DNA of 64,000 nucleotides from Pascua guehoae (taxonomy: Eukaryota; Basidiomycota; Tremellomycetes; Trichosporonales; Trichosporonaceae). Of this stretch, positions 44,861 to 57,326 are shown piece by piece (position 1 is the stretch's first letter; each line of letters starts with the position of its first letter). The stretch lies in NCBI GenBank assembly GCA_001600415.1, contig BCJX01000006.1:1920364-1984363 (forward strand). The letters are read 5' to 3'. Both the position numbers and the translations under genes were made by a program. A model generated the notes under the pieces. It saw only the letters and a list, made by a program, of their open reading frames with translations, searched no databases and was not told the origin of the DNA.

Positions 44861-47800
44861 ATGGCGTCGCCCAAGCCGTCATCTGAGACGCGCACCCCGC
44901 CTGCATCAGGCCCGTCCGGTACGCCGGAACACGCCCATGTCCCCGCCGAGGAGCTTGCGGCGCGCTATGGAAAGCACGACCACATTGTCTTCCACGAGGC
45001 GTTTGAGAAACCCAAGCCGCGTCGGATTCGTGACTTGGTGGCCGAGCCGGTTATTCGGCAGGTGAGTGAGAGATGGGGGCCGGTGTTTCGACTGTATGCA
45101 ACACGATGTTCGCCGCAATGGGGATATGCACCCCAATGTTCCAAGGAGGGAGGGCCAGCGAGATGCAGTCTCCCACTAGCACAGCATACGCCAAGGCATG
45201 ATGTATTGCACACGGCTCCTTTGACAACGTACTGACGAGCAGTGGATCGAGGACGGTAAGCTCCACCGTGAGCCGAGTACTCGCGAGGTACCTGGTTTTG
45301 AGCTCTTCTTCGACCTGTTGTTTGTGGGCATCATCCACCAGCTCGGTGAGTCTGCGGAACTCACACACCAATGTTTGGTAGTGTGAGGTTGGAGCATAAT
45401 ACTGACAACGTAGCCGAATCTGCCCTTGGTGAGTCAAGTTGCCGATATCCAAAATGTCTGGGGAATGGGCTGGATGCGTAGTCCGTGGACCACTCGGGCT
45501 ATCATGACCATGTGGTCTTGCAGGCAACGCGACCGCGCTGGTGTCGCCGCATTTGCCTCGTCTCTCCGGGTCTCTGCCTCTTTATCTCGGACGCCACCTG
45601 GGCAGACGACTAACCCCAGAACCCCCCGGAGGCCTTTCGGTCGTACGCTTCATCCTAACTTTCTACCCCTCCTGGAGCGTGTGGGAAGAGGCGCGGCGCT
45701 ACTCGAACGTATCCGGCCGGGACGACATGCTGCACCGCGTATGGGTGCTGGTGGGCATGATCTGCATACTGGGCTACTCGGTGAATGCGTCCGCGATCAA
45801 CATCTACCCAGAGGTTCCCGGCGAGGGTGGTGAGACAGCTGCTCAGCACCTTGCGCGCTCTGCAGTGCAGTGGATCGTGCCACGCCCCAGTGCGAGTGAG
45901 GGGGGAGATGGAAAGGCAGTGTTAGACTCGACTCCTGTGCATTGCGCCGCTGCATTCTGGCTCATTATCAAGCTTAGCCGTGGTGAGTGTGTCTGTAGAC
46001 GCGCGCGCTCGTGTCGCTCACAAAAGTCATCGTGCTCTGGTTTTATGCGTGGCGGCTGCCCGACTTCCGCGTCTCGCAGTTCCTCTCGGGGTGTGCCGTG
46101 CTCGTGCCCATGTGTGTTTATCTTGTGAGTGTCGTGAGAGGTCTGGTGGGTAGGATGATGGTGTTGTCTGGGTGCCGTGGCTGCTGTGCACGGACGCAGC
46201 GTGGGGACAAAGGGCTGGGGTGGTCGTAGGCTTTCGAACGACCATTGCGCCTCCACAGGCTGCTCAGCGCCCTAACGCCATCCATCGCGGACCAGCACCA
46301 ACACATAATCCTCAGTCTCCCACGTACATGAGAACCGCTCACACCAGCCCCTGCTCTGGGTCAACTCGCGCCGCGCACAGGTCGCCATTGCGACAGCCGG
46401 CATCTGTGTGGATCTTCTCCGCATCGATGTCCTCTTCTTCTACATTGGTGGAAGGTGGATACAGTGGAAAGAGTACCGCAAGGAGCAGGCAATGATTGCA
46501 CGCGGCGAACTCGATCCTGCCGATGCAAAGATGGACAAGGACGTTTTCAACTTTCTCAAGTTTGGCAAGTTGCCCCAAAACCTCAAGATTCCAGGTGCGT
46601 TTGGCGTGATGTGTGTTGTGTTGGTTTTTTCCTAGTGTGGCATAGGGGTGGAAGTAATCGGCGGACATGGTCTGTGTGTAGATGATGGGGTGTTGTGCGA
46701 ACTGTGTGAGAGACGGCGCCGAAACGAGGTAGATTATTGCAAAGTATCCAGCCGAGCGGAGTTGGACATCTCGATTCGGATACAACCCTTGAGATTCAGC
46801 TAACAATAGCCATCAATATTGAACACAGCATCGAGCGCTCGTCTGCCTTTGTGGTTATTGTTGTGAGTGCGCGCTCCTGACGTTCGGCGTATCCCAAGCC
46901 AAGTGATTGATGCTGATATTCAGACCGGAGAGCTTGTGTACGTCTTGCGTGCTGCCGCTGTTTAGGCGGGAAAATTGCTTACCCCAGTGCAAACCTCCTG
47001 TATGTCGCCGGCAAGGGACAGTATGGCGCGTCAGAAATCTACGGCAAGGCTACTCTGGGCCTCATGATTGCTTGGGCCATTACTTACCTGTGCGTACACA
47101 TCGTGTCAAATAAATAATACATCGTGTCCATGGTGGTGACTACGCCCCTCGCTGACATACAGATACATGGTTCCGAACGAGGATGTCAACCAGTCAGTTC
47201 AGATCCACAGGCCTTGTTAGGAGCAAATTGGCTGCGCGCTCTCGGTTAATTCAAACAGGTATCAACACGCTCTGCGTCGCAGCTGGTTGACCGGTGTCCT
47301 ATTCTCGTTGTGAGTGTTAGAACTGTTGGCTTGCATACTCGTATGGTTTCTCCGGAGTGCTTTGCCAAGACAGCGCATTCTCGGGGTATCTGAAGCGTCT
47401 TCCAGCGCCATTATGGCCCGCTGCTGACAACCCAGCTTCCACTGGCCCCTCTGTGCGGCAATCACACTCGCGTCCGCCGCGTGCGGTTACATGATCAACA
47501 ATGACGTGGTGGACGCCGCAATCACCTGGTATGTCTGCATAGAGTACGACCCGCACGTTTGCATACAACCAGCGTATTTACCGCATTCTTACATACGGCC
47601 CGCACGCCTACATACCGCCCTTCGGCACGTATCTGGCAAGTGCCCCACATTGCCCCATAACTCCCACGATCCCATGATTCCGGGGCCTCCGGGCTTCCCC
47701 CGATGATTCAACCGCCTTGCTGACACGCAGGTACTGGGGCTGTGGGCTTGGATTTGCCGTCCTCTTCATGGCAGCGCTCGATATGCTGCACCACGATCTG

Positions 47801-49261
47801 AACCCGTGGCGTGCGTGCCGAATCCCGAGGGTGAGTACTACTCGATTTCCGGCTCGTTGTGGACAGAAAAGTGATGCGGGAGCCCGTGGGGCTGTTGCGG
47901 TGTCTTGTGGCCGCGGGCGGTCTCTTGTGCTCGAGGTTGTGGGGAATTGTCTGTCATCTTGGGGATGGTGGCTGTGGGACGGCCCGCTGTCATCGATCAA
48001 GTCTGCGGCCATGCCGTGCTTTACTTGATCGTTGTCGATTTCCAACAGTTGCGGCAGTTGCGGTTCGTACCGAGCGCGTATCTGTACCGTTTGAGTTACA
48101 CTTTTGTTTGCGATCGGCAAGACCACGACGATTTGGGATAGATGGCCGTGGTACGGACCCGAACAATCGTGTTGAGGCCCGGCGTCGTACTTGGCCACTA
48201 GGCTGGCCGCAGATGCGGACCAGACATGATGGATGCCGCGGGGCCGGTTGAGTGGGGATGTCCGGTTTTGCCGTGGATGAGACCGAGGTGACCCGGCGGT
48301 TGTGGCGTGCCTGACGGATGCTGTTGAGTGTGCGCTACCAGAGGCTACTTTAGCCTTTGGGTGCCTCGGCCCTTGTTCCTTTGGAATTTGGTTCCTCTAT
48401 TTGGGACCTGCCCACGTGGCAGGCACTAGCGTGGTGCCGTGGTCGGGAGTCACCGGGGAATGGCTTGGCGAGTTTGGGCGACTCACCACGCCGTAATCGG
48501 ATGTCACCGGAGAGTTTGTCCGAGATAGACGCCGATCGCTGCCGATTGGCGACTGCAGCAGCGCGCGTCTGACGTGTGGCACTGGTCGTCATTGCAACCA
48601 ACCATGCCGTTCACGTCGTATCTGCCAGTGTGTCGTCGTCGAGATGCCACAGGGCATGCATGGTGCACAATGGCAATTTGTCGCAGTGTACAGGGTATGC
48701 AGCGGCGACTGGCAGTGTGCATGGCATGGTGAACGGGGACTCTGGTCGGATGCTCTGAACCCGCACGCCCACAGCCCACAGCCCACGTCCCCCTCTGCCC
48801 ACATACCCTCCCCCTCGTCCCACTTGTATCACGTTGAGACGCAATCCCACAGCGGCCGCACCCCAGCTCCCACCCCACAACCCCCGTAGCCATGACATAC
48901 CGTCTCCCGCAGCCACTGTCCGGCGCTCACCGCGCAGATTGCCCGTTTCTGCATCTCTGTGGCGGGCGCCCTCGCGCTCATCCTGTACCCTCTCGCGGCC
49001 GACCACCTCGACAGCCTCGAGATGCTCGGCATTGCCGTGGCGATCACATGGACGATCCTGGTGGTCAACATTGTTGGCATTCTCCCTGCGCGCGGCACGG
49101 GCGACGACGAGACCGAGGGCGACGCTGAAAACGCGCCGCTTGTCGAGACCGAGGTGCTCGACCTCCATTCGCACGAGTACAGTCACCCCGGCCGGCCGCA
49201 TGCGCAGAATGCGTTCCGCGACGCGGTCGAGGAGCGCTTTGGTGTCATGGCGAATACGTAG
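44861..49261 (+). CDS. low-temperature-requirement A (LtrA) family multi-pass membrane protein
   Basis: A 597-residue membrane protein in 14 exons: 44861-45061, 45243-45345, 45414-45428, 45620-45982, 46027-46124, 46348-46594, 46810-46862, 46924-46937, 46988-47089, 47163-47192, 47259-47309, 47436-47528, 47731-47830, 48938-49261. Frame closes exactly. The LtrA signature FELFFDLLFVGIIHQLAES is in exons 2-3, followed by VVRFILTFYPSWSVWEEARR, PAINIEHSIERSSAFVVIV and TGELVANLLYVAGKGQYGAS, all typical of fungal LtrA members. About ten hydrophobic segments are seen. Two exons are microexons (15 and 14 nt) and the last intron is 1107 nt. Function is unknown in fungi; the family is named from a Listeria cold-growth gene. 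The exon 3-4 junction was chosen as ESAL-EPPGGLSVV; a longer alternative through 45526 stays open too. Confidence 0.85.
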
Positions 49262-49833
49262 CGAGGTCGGCGGGGCGTCGAGGCGGGCTCGAGGCGTGGC
49301 CGAGGGGAAGAGATATGCGCGCAGTGGTGGCTCTTGTGCGCGATACCGCCACCATGGTGGATGTCAATGTGCACCCCACTGGCTCAAACCCAAGCGAGAG
49401 CACGTTTGCTTATTGTTGTTCGGACCTGGTGGCCAGAGCCGTGCAAAAGACAGTAGGAGGAGATGCAACGATACCAGAGTGGCCGATACACCCCATCCCT
49501 GCCCGTATCCTCGCACCGCCCAATCCCGGGCCCAACGACACTGCGTAACCGGATCTCTTGGACCAGTCAACAGCCAATAGTCAGCCGCCGACCAAGCACA
49601 CACGCCGTATTCCCTTTCCAGGCAGATTCTGATTCTGATTACGATCATTCTCGTGCTCCACATGACACCCTTGGCCCTTTGCTGAATCCAACCCCCCTTC
49701 CTGTGCTGGGACTGTTCCAGCACCGCCGACCGTGGCCCCTAGATTGCTAGATCCTGTATCCCCCGCGCGCGCAGTCCTGCCCGCACGCGCCCATTCGAAA
49801 TTGGTGCATTCGAATACTTTGTGGTCCGGGCGG

Positions 49834-49889
49834 TATCGAAAAAAGAGAACCGTATCGAAAAAAAAGTGGCGCGGGGTTATCGAAAAAAA
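49834..49889. repeat. three copies of tatcgaaaaaa
   Basis: Copies start at 49834, 49853 and 49878, in the same orientation, about 19 and 25 bases apart. This could be a cluster of binding sites in the long upstream region of the bZIP gene. Confidence 0.85.
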
Positions 49890-50626
49890 GACAAGTCGAA
49901 CCATGTGGGCGGGCCGGCACAGGATTCACAGGACTGGACTGGACCCCAGGCGGCGCGTGGGGGTGGCGAATGGGGTGCGGTGTGGGGGGGTTAGTGCGAG
50001 CGGTGAGCTGGGGCGTGGGTGTGCAGTGGGGCCAGCGGTTCACATGGTTCACATGGCTGGTTTGGGTCCTGCTGCCCAGTGGTGATGACGGTCAGGAGTG
50101 TTCAGTGGGTACGTTGGGTACTGGGTACGCGCCTGGGGCCACGGGGCTTGGGTTGGGTGACAGGTGCAGCGTCGAGCGCAGCCTTGCCGCGCTCGTGAGG
50201 TTAGGCGCACGTCTGGGCTGGGCTAGGCTGTATCTGTGACTGTGACCCACGCCCCAGCCGCGTGCTCAATACTTCGATACTGCACGGCGCGGTGCCACTG
50301 GCTGACACGCTGCGGTGAGTGTCGCGGGGAGTCACGGGCGGGCGTCGGGGGTTGTCGCTGTGTGATATGCGACGTCGGGGGTAGTCGTCGGCGCGTGCTC
50401 GGATTGGTCGTGGGTGATTGGGAGGCGGGTGAGGTTAGGCAGGCAGGTTAGGCACTGGTGTGAGGATGGATGGAGGGAATGCGGGGGCGACGAGCTCGGC
50501 GCGAGTATGCCGGGGCCGGACTCTTTGTGAGTTTGCCTAGCCTGCACAAGAGCACAAGTCCAACTCCATCCACAAGTGCACAAATCCACAAATCCACAAT
50601 TCCGTCCAGTTCAAGGACGAAGCTGC

Positions 50627-50661
50627 ATTCACGATTCACGATTCACGATTCACGATTCACG
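50627..50661. repeat. attcacg heptamer, 5 perfect copies
   Basis: A perfect 7-bp tandem array, immediately after a run of aatccacaa words at 50580-50600. Confidence 0.95.
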
Positions 50662-53090
50662 CCGGGTCATTTTCACATGGATGCGTGCGAGTCACCCCGA
50701 TGCGGCGGCCAATCGAGGGCGGGAGAAATCAACAAGATGCCGAGGAACGAGCATGGTTGCCGAGTGGTCGGCGACTAGCGTCTGCGTCTGGTCGGGGTCG
50801 GGGTCGGGGTCCGCCAGCACCGGACGGGGGTGGGGGCAAGGGGGCGGACAGGGACCCACTGGCGACACCTGGCAGGCGTGGCGCTGCCTCCGGGTGGCGT
50901 GACAGGTGGGGGTGGTGACTGTGCATCTGCATCCGAGCGTCTGGCCTGGTCGGGTCTCGTCGTGTTGGGTCCGTGGGTCTGGGGGTCTGTGGGCCTGTGG
51001 AAACGCCGCGGAGTGTCTCGTCTCGTGTTGTGTCTCGTGTCTCGCGGTGAGAAGTTGCATCTGCGCCAGTGTAATACTGTTCCTGGTGCCTCCCTGTGCC
51101 TGCACTGCGGGCAAAGGCTCAGGCAAAGAGAGGTTGATAAAAAAACAATCCTTGGCGTCTTTTGGCCTCGCTGCCGAGTGGCCCTGGCAGGGACGGGCCG
51201 AACGAGCTCGGTCGCACGATGCATGCTTTTTGGTTTCTCCATGATTCGGCTTCAGTGGCTATTGTCTTCTAGCGTCCAATTTCAGGGCAACCAGGGAACG
51301 TCCACGAGTGGCGGCGTACGAACAATGGGCACAACGGTGGCGCCTGGGACGAGCACTCGGGGGATCTTCGGGGCAGGACGCATATCACTCTGAGCCTAAA
51401 CCCCAGATCCAGCGGAGATTGTGGCACAGCATCCGACATTGCAGCGGGGTCTGGTCTGTTTACCCAGTGTCAGTGTCCGGTGCTGCGCAACGGCTTGCAG
51501 AGATGCAGAGCCGTTACACGGTTGACTGTACTGCTGTGCTGGAGGTTGCACAAGGCTGTGCAGGTTCTGTACACGATGCAGCGAGGTAGTGTCCACCGTG
51601 TTCACTGGGGACAATAAACGCGATGTGGCGATGCGACCATGCGGCCATGCGGCCATGCACCACACTGGCGGGCCGTGGAGCGGACTCTGGGCGGTACACC
51701 GGCGGGGTCTGGGACTGCGCTCGCCAGTGCCAGTGCCAGTGTGCGCATGTGCGCCCGGTGTCCAAGGTCGGGACCGTACTGCCCCACACTGGCCCCCGCA
51801 GCCAGCGACCCACTGCTGGGAGGCAAGCGGGCCGTGGCGGGGCGGTGAGACTCGCCCAAGTTCCCACGATACACCTCTGCTCTCCTCACTCGGCCAGGTC
51901 GTCACCTCGTCACCTAGTCACCCACCCCCTAGACCTTTGACCTGTGACAGGGCCTGCTCGCTCTCGGGGGGGTCGGTGCGCATGGTGTCGCACGATGAAG
52001 CACATGGAGAAACACGCGTCCGAGCGCGCGGCGTGGCGTCCAAAGTGGGGCCTTTGTCCACTCACCTCTGTACCCCACAATGACCAGGCCGGGACGCGGG
52101 GCGCGGGGGGAGGAATCAAAAATAATAATAATCGAAAATCTAGCGCGCCACGACACTCAACGGCCCAAGGGAATAAATCGGACAGCAGCACACGAGGTCT
52201 GAGCGCCCCGCACGCCGTGTCCGACACGGTGTGTCACAGGTCACCGACCGCAGACTAGCAGCGTCATTGGGTTTCGGCGTCCGGGCCCCTTCGGTGTGCG
52301 AGATCCATGTGGTGCACCGCACGAGTGGATCCTCTGGGTGCGAGCAGAGCAGACCTGGACTCGTCTTCGCACCCGAGCGTGCGTCTTCTTTTGCCCCAAT
52401 CCTGTATTGTGCTTCGCGCGCGTCGCTACCGAGTGTAACGCGTCCGTTCCCCGGGTTATCACCCCAGACGAGGGTGTGTCACGCTCCTATGTCCAGCGTC
52501 GGCTGACGAGGGTGCAGTCTACCACTGTGTCGGAGTTTGTACCTCGCAGTCGGTGTGTCCGTGAACCCCCGCCGTGTCCCCGGTTACCCGCCACAAGCGT
52601 GCCAGTGTGCCAGTGTGCAGGCACAGAACACGAGCGGACGAGCGGGCAAGCGGACGAGCGGCCAGCGGCCAGCGGACCAGCGCTTATTCGCCACAAGCCA
52701 GAACCAACTCGCAACCCCCTGCCCACACTGAATGTTGTCGCTTGAAGCCACTGGCCACTGGCCACTGGCCGACCTGGGTGGCTTCACGCCACGACTTGGC
52801 GCGCAACGAGCACCGAGCAAGCGAGCGAGCGCAGCTTGTGGCGAAAATTGTGAATATTCGTCCTGTTCTGCGTCTCCTTTTCGCCACTTTTGCCACCCCA
52901 GAGTGCTCGAGTCCCATACGACGGCCACATGGCTACACCTCGACCCGATGGCTGACGGCATGCACACCCGGTCGAGGTATGCACAGAGGGGGCAGAGGGC
53001 CTGGTGGCTGCGTTGGCTGCGTGTCGACTTGTGGAATGGCCGTGGGATGCGTTGCGCCACCACGCAGGTACGCAGGGCCGTTGGCTGTTG

Positions 53091-53122
53091 GCTGTTGGCT
53101 GTTGGCTGTTGGGTGACTCGGA
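53091..53122. repeat. ttggctg heptamer, about 4 copies
   Basis: Four perfect tandem copies followed by a partial one. Non-coding. Confidence 0.93.
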
Positions 53123-53781
53123 TACGGGGTGTGCATCTCTCTCGGTGTAGTGAAACAGGTCTGTGCGTGGGAGACTGCTCGTGCTCGTGACCCATGTTAA
53201 CCATGTTGGGTTCGGCTGGCCGCGGGGTGGCTGGAGGGAGAGAGTGAGTAAGGACACTAGAACACACACTGATTGGAAGCGAGGTAGATGCGAGGGTAGA
53301 GGCAGGCGACAGGCGCGACACACCAACCTGGGCCGTGCGTGAGGGTTGACACGGGGGGGCCGGGGTTTGGGGTGCGTTTTGGCAGTAATCTAACTGCATC
53401 GGGTGGCCAATACCCTCCCCCAAGTGGACAAGTGGCCAGGATTCAACTCGGTCGCGAGCAGACGTTTACGCCCAGTGGTCACCCGTCAACACGCAACGGG
53501 TCCGAGCCTGGGAACTACCAGAGTCCCCTCGGCTCAGGAGCCAGCACAAGCACGATTCATCATCACACTCTGTCGGCTGCAACAAACACACTGTCCACCT
53601 GTACACCTGTCCAGTATCGGACATTGTGGCCGTTGCCCTATGCATCCCTCTGTCCACTGTATACTCTGTGCGATGCGCCAAGGGGTCGGTTTGATTGATC
53701 GGGCGCGGGGCGGTGGTCCAAGCGTCCAAAGTTAATCGCAATTACCACGGTGATCGCAGCATTACTGTTGGACAATAGCAC

Positions 53782-54243
53782 ATGCACACACAGCGATCTC
53801 GACATCACTACCCAGTCGCCCCTGACTGGCATACCGACTCCACCCATCCCCCCCGTCCGTCATTGTTCGAAATGAAGAATGAGCCACACAACTTTATACT
53901 GTACGATGATGCTGTGCTACCTGTCCCGACGCCCGAGACCAAGGATGCCATTGTCGTCATCATCTTTGGTAAAGACGCCAAGCAAGATTCACCGATACCA
54001 ATGCTGCATGAATACGCCGATACCAATACCACAGATGCCGACCAACATTGGCTAGATGCTACAAATTATGATAATGACAGATACTGCAGGCCAGGGCTCG
54101 CCGTCGTCACCGCCGGTGACGAACGCATCGGAGACCGCGGTGACGGCTGGTGGCAATGCCTCACATCTCGTTGGTCGAGGGTTTGTTGTATGTGCTGCTG
54201 CGGCGGATGCCTCCGGCAGTGGTACGTGGTCGCACAGTGTTGA
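53782..54243 (+). CDS. doubtful small ORF, acidic product
   Basis: An ATG-initiated 153-codon frame; a second ATG at 53872 begins the more protein-like part. That part (NFILYDDAVLPVPTPETK, AIVVIIFGKDAK) is acidic and mixed in composition, unlike surrounding chance ORFs. The end is Cys-rich (CCMCCCGGC) and looks non-coding, so an intron or an earlier true end is possible. No family recognised. Confidence 0.25.
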   Translation: MHTQRSRHHYPVAPDWHTDSTHPPRPSLFEMKNEPHNFILYDDAVLPVPTPETKDAIVVIIFGKDAKQDSPIPMLHEYADTNTTDADQHWLDATNYDNDRYCRPGLAVVTAGDERIGDRGDGWWQCLTSRWSRVCCMCCCGGCLRQWYVVAQC

Positions 54244-56138
54244 TTGGCGGACATGTGGTCAGGGGCACTTGTCCAAGGGGACCAGGGGGTGGCTTGGGTT
54301 TGTCCTTGGGTGGGTGGCAGTCAGAGTGGCATTGCGACATGAGTGGATGGTGGTGGTGCTGTATCGAAGTGAGTCTGGATCGGTGGGCATTAGCTCTCTC
54401 GGCCAAGTCGAATCAGAGACAATACTAGCGCTGTATGTGTAGGAAACACAGGCAAAAGAGGTCTGTAAGGGTCACAGACGGGGACAGTATCGGAGAAGCA
54501 TGGGCCACAGGGAGGTGGGCGTCATGTGATGCGACGGGCCCAAGGTGAGAAGCCCAGTGTCAAAAGATGACGGGATACGATGCCTCAAGGTGTGTGTGTG
54601 TATGTGTGTGAGAAATTCGAGCACAGATCTAGCGATCGAAAACACGATACAGCAGATTAATGTGTGCACGGGCACGCGCGCGGGCGGACAAAGAACACGA
54701 CCTCTGGGGGGAGCACGGGGCGCCTGCCATTCACCTTGGTGGCGGGTATGGTGTTGCGCGGTTGGCGGTTGGGCGATTACCCGCGAGGATGCGATGGCGA
54801 TAACCTTTGTCAAAGCACGGGACATTGCGCGCGCACGCACCGCGCCACGGACGTTCTTTTTCTCTGCTTTGCTTTGCGCAATGCCATGTGACAAACAGCA
54901 TTCCAAAACACCGCAAAACACGGGGGCTGCCATTTGTAGAGGGCGGGGCTTTCAAGCAGTCGTGGTCATGCGCCTAATAATGACCATGCGGTATTCGGGA
55001 CATTGGCGACGGAGCAGCAGCATGAACACAAGTGCATATCGAGACTGGGCAGTGGCGTTGACAAAGTGCCACAAAATGCCGATGTCGAGAGCGTGCCTGG
55101 AATGGGGGACCAGAGGCGTCCATGGTGACAAGAGGACAGATCGATTCCGTGGGCACCAACCAGTGACATTACAGGCAGGCATGGAAGCCGCCTCCCAACG
55201 CCAGAGGCACGGGGAGGGGCAGGGGATACGCAGTACAGCAGAAGTAGGACAGGTCTGGGACACACACCCACTACCTGGGGATCTGCTGCTGCCTGTCGGT
55301 ACGGCAGCATGTGGGATGCGCACGCACGGTGAGTCATGTTTCCAGAGCCCAAAGAGGCAACCCAAGGCCGGTCATGGCGTGCAAGTGCACAAACCACGAC
55401 GGGCGTGGTCGGGAGTCTGACGGTGTCTGACGGAAGAGCACGCCGATGTGCGCCGACATGATCAAGGGGGTGGCTGCCAACGAACAATGGAGTCGCAAAG
55501 CAAGGTCAGGTCACCTTAGGTCACCAGGGAAAACCCAACCCCGCAAGGAGGGACCGGCGGCCGTGGGGAAGGGGGTGCATACCGAAATGGGTGACAAGAC
55601 TGGCTCGTGTGGTTGGATGGCTGATTGATAGCCGCAATCGTCGGGGGGTGGGGTGAGATTGCATCAATACTGTACTAGGTTCGGGGTAAGACGAGGGGTC
55701 GGTTCGGAGCAGGTTGGACAATCTTTTTGGTGTGGCGCTCGCCGGTCGGACATGAGGGGCGGCGGCGGCGGCGGCCTCGTCGTCTGATCCCTCTGGAATG
55801 GCGCATGCCGCGACAGACGACGAGCAACAGAGGACAGGGAGCAGCCACTGAAATTCCAAGCCACCGCCCCCACGGACGCAATTAGAGTTGAACTTGTTCA
55901 GGTGTCAGTCGGTGAGGGGTGGGGGGTGGGGAGGTTCGTGACCACCAAGGGGCGAGCGTCAGAAGGGCTGGGTGACATTGTAGGTCACTTTCTCTAAAGT
56001 GTATCGCTAGTCGACGACATTGTGCGTTTGCGGTACCATCAGGAACCGATCCACACCCACCCACCCAGAGCCAGAGTTTGGTCTTCAGGGACTGACAATA
56101 AACCGCCGAGCGCCACGACTCAGGCACCGTGGGTACAA

Positions 56139-56159
56139 GGGGGGGGGGGGGGGGGGGGG
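56139..56159. repeat. poly-G tract (21 G)
   Basis: An uninterrupted run of 21 G about 1.2 kb before the bZIP start. Together with the C tracts elsewhere it is the fourth such homopolymer in the window. Confidence 0.95.
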
Positions 56160-57326
56160 ACCACAGGCCACAGGCCCAGAGAGAGGGCGATGATTGGGGG
56201 CCAAGACGCCGACCGAGGGGTTTGTCGCTCTTTTGTCGTGTTATGTGGTGCCTGACATCGGGGGGGCGGCCATGTGCGGGGCTGATGGAAAAAATGGCGA
56301 CTAGACTAGACGATGACCCATGTCATACCTGCACTGTGCCTTGTTTGCTTGGCGGCGGCGCGGGGGATGGGCCCGGGTCGCCCGGGGCGTCGAGGGGGGC
56401 GCAGGCGGCAGAGGAGGCGTCCTGGGTGGAATGCAGTGTACAGTAGGCAGAGTGGGTTGAAACCCTGAATGGGTGTGTCGTGTGGCGAATTTGTAGAATC
56501 GCGACACGAAAATACAAATATCATGTTGATTTCTACAAATCCTCGCGACGCATCACGGGTCAACCTGGACAACGATGCACTCCGACCGTCACCGGTCCTC
56601 CTCGACGCACCGCACCTGGACGCACACACCGCACGCACCGCACACACTCACCTCACCTCTCCCTCTCTCTCTCAACACGCCCACGCCCACACACTCACCT
56701 TTCCCTCTGCCCCCTCTTGCTCAACCCTTTGCACTCTGATGCCAGTGGTGTTGCAGGCACGTACCTTTTGCGCGCGCCCCCCGGTCCCTCACGTCGCCGC
56801 AGCACGAGCCGCTCCGAAGGATCCATACGAGTCCCACCGTTGAATCGCCCCCTTGTCACTTCGCCTCCCTCCCTCCCTTGCCTTGCCTCGCCTCACTCTT
56901 CCTCCCTGGGCCCGCCCATTGTCCGGTCCACCGACCGACCGACCACTCCCCTCCCCCCCACATTCTCCCGGCCAGCGACGCGAGATTCTTAAGAACACCG
57001 ACCAAAGTCACAAACCAATCTTTTGTCACCCACAATCTCTGGCAACACTACCCCTCCAACAGCCTACCAACACCCCACTCCGGCCTTGCCACCTCGGACA
57101 CTCTTGGTCTTGTCTCCGCCATCGTACCACTGTGACACCTGGCCCCCTTCCCTCCGCTCACCGCTCGACGTCACCTTGAAGGCGACCTCCACCAGCACCC
57201 ACTCGAGAGTGACTCACCCAACCGGTCCAGCTGCTTTCCGCACCGCTCATCACCACTACTGTGCGAGGTTTGCATCTCGACTCTACTTCATTCGCCACCA
57301 CCAACACCCCGAACATCGTCACCGAC

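Larger units (their letters stand above)
49262..57326. other. 8.0-kb gene-poor region upstream of the bZIP gene
   Basis: No ORF here has coding quality with a proper start, apart from a weak candidate at 53782. The longest frames (279 codons minus near 52584-53423, 291 plus near 54545-55420) begin without ATG and are low in complexity. The sequence is GC-rich and full of short word repeats: tatcgaaaaaa three times at 49834-49889, attcacg five times at 50627, ttggctg four times at 53091, a TG run at 54587 and 21 G at 56139. The last 700 bases are C/T-rich, as in a long 5' leader. Confidence 0.6.

Noticed and set aside
45526..45619. Extra LtrA-like exon segment beginning GNATALVSPH
   Set aside because: It has a good CAG and stays in frame, but skipping to the CTAACCCCAG acceptor at 45619 restores the family-like ESALEPPGGLSVVRF junction.
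52584..53423. 279-codon minus frame
   Set aside because: Starts without ATG, contains repeats such as QQPTANSQQPT that derive from a heptamer array, and overlaps other open frames of equal length.
54545..55420. 291-codon plus frame
   Set aside because: Starts with GTG, begins in a TG-rich repeat (VCVCMCV) and has no domain or family-like composition.
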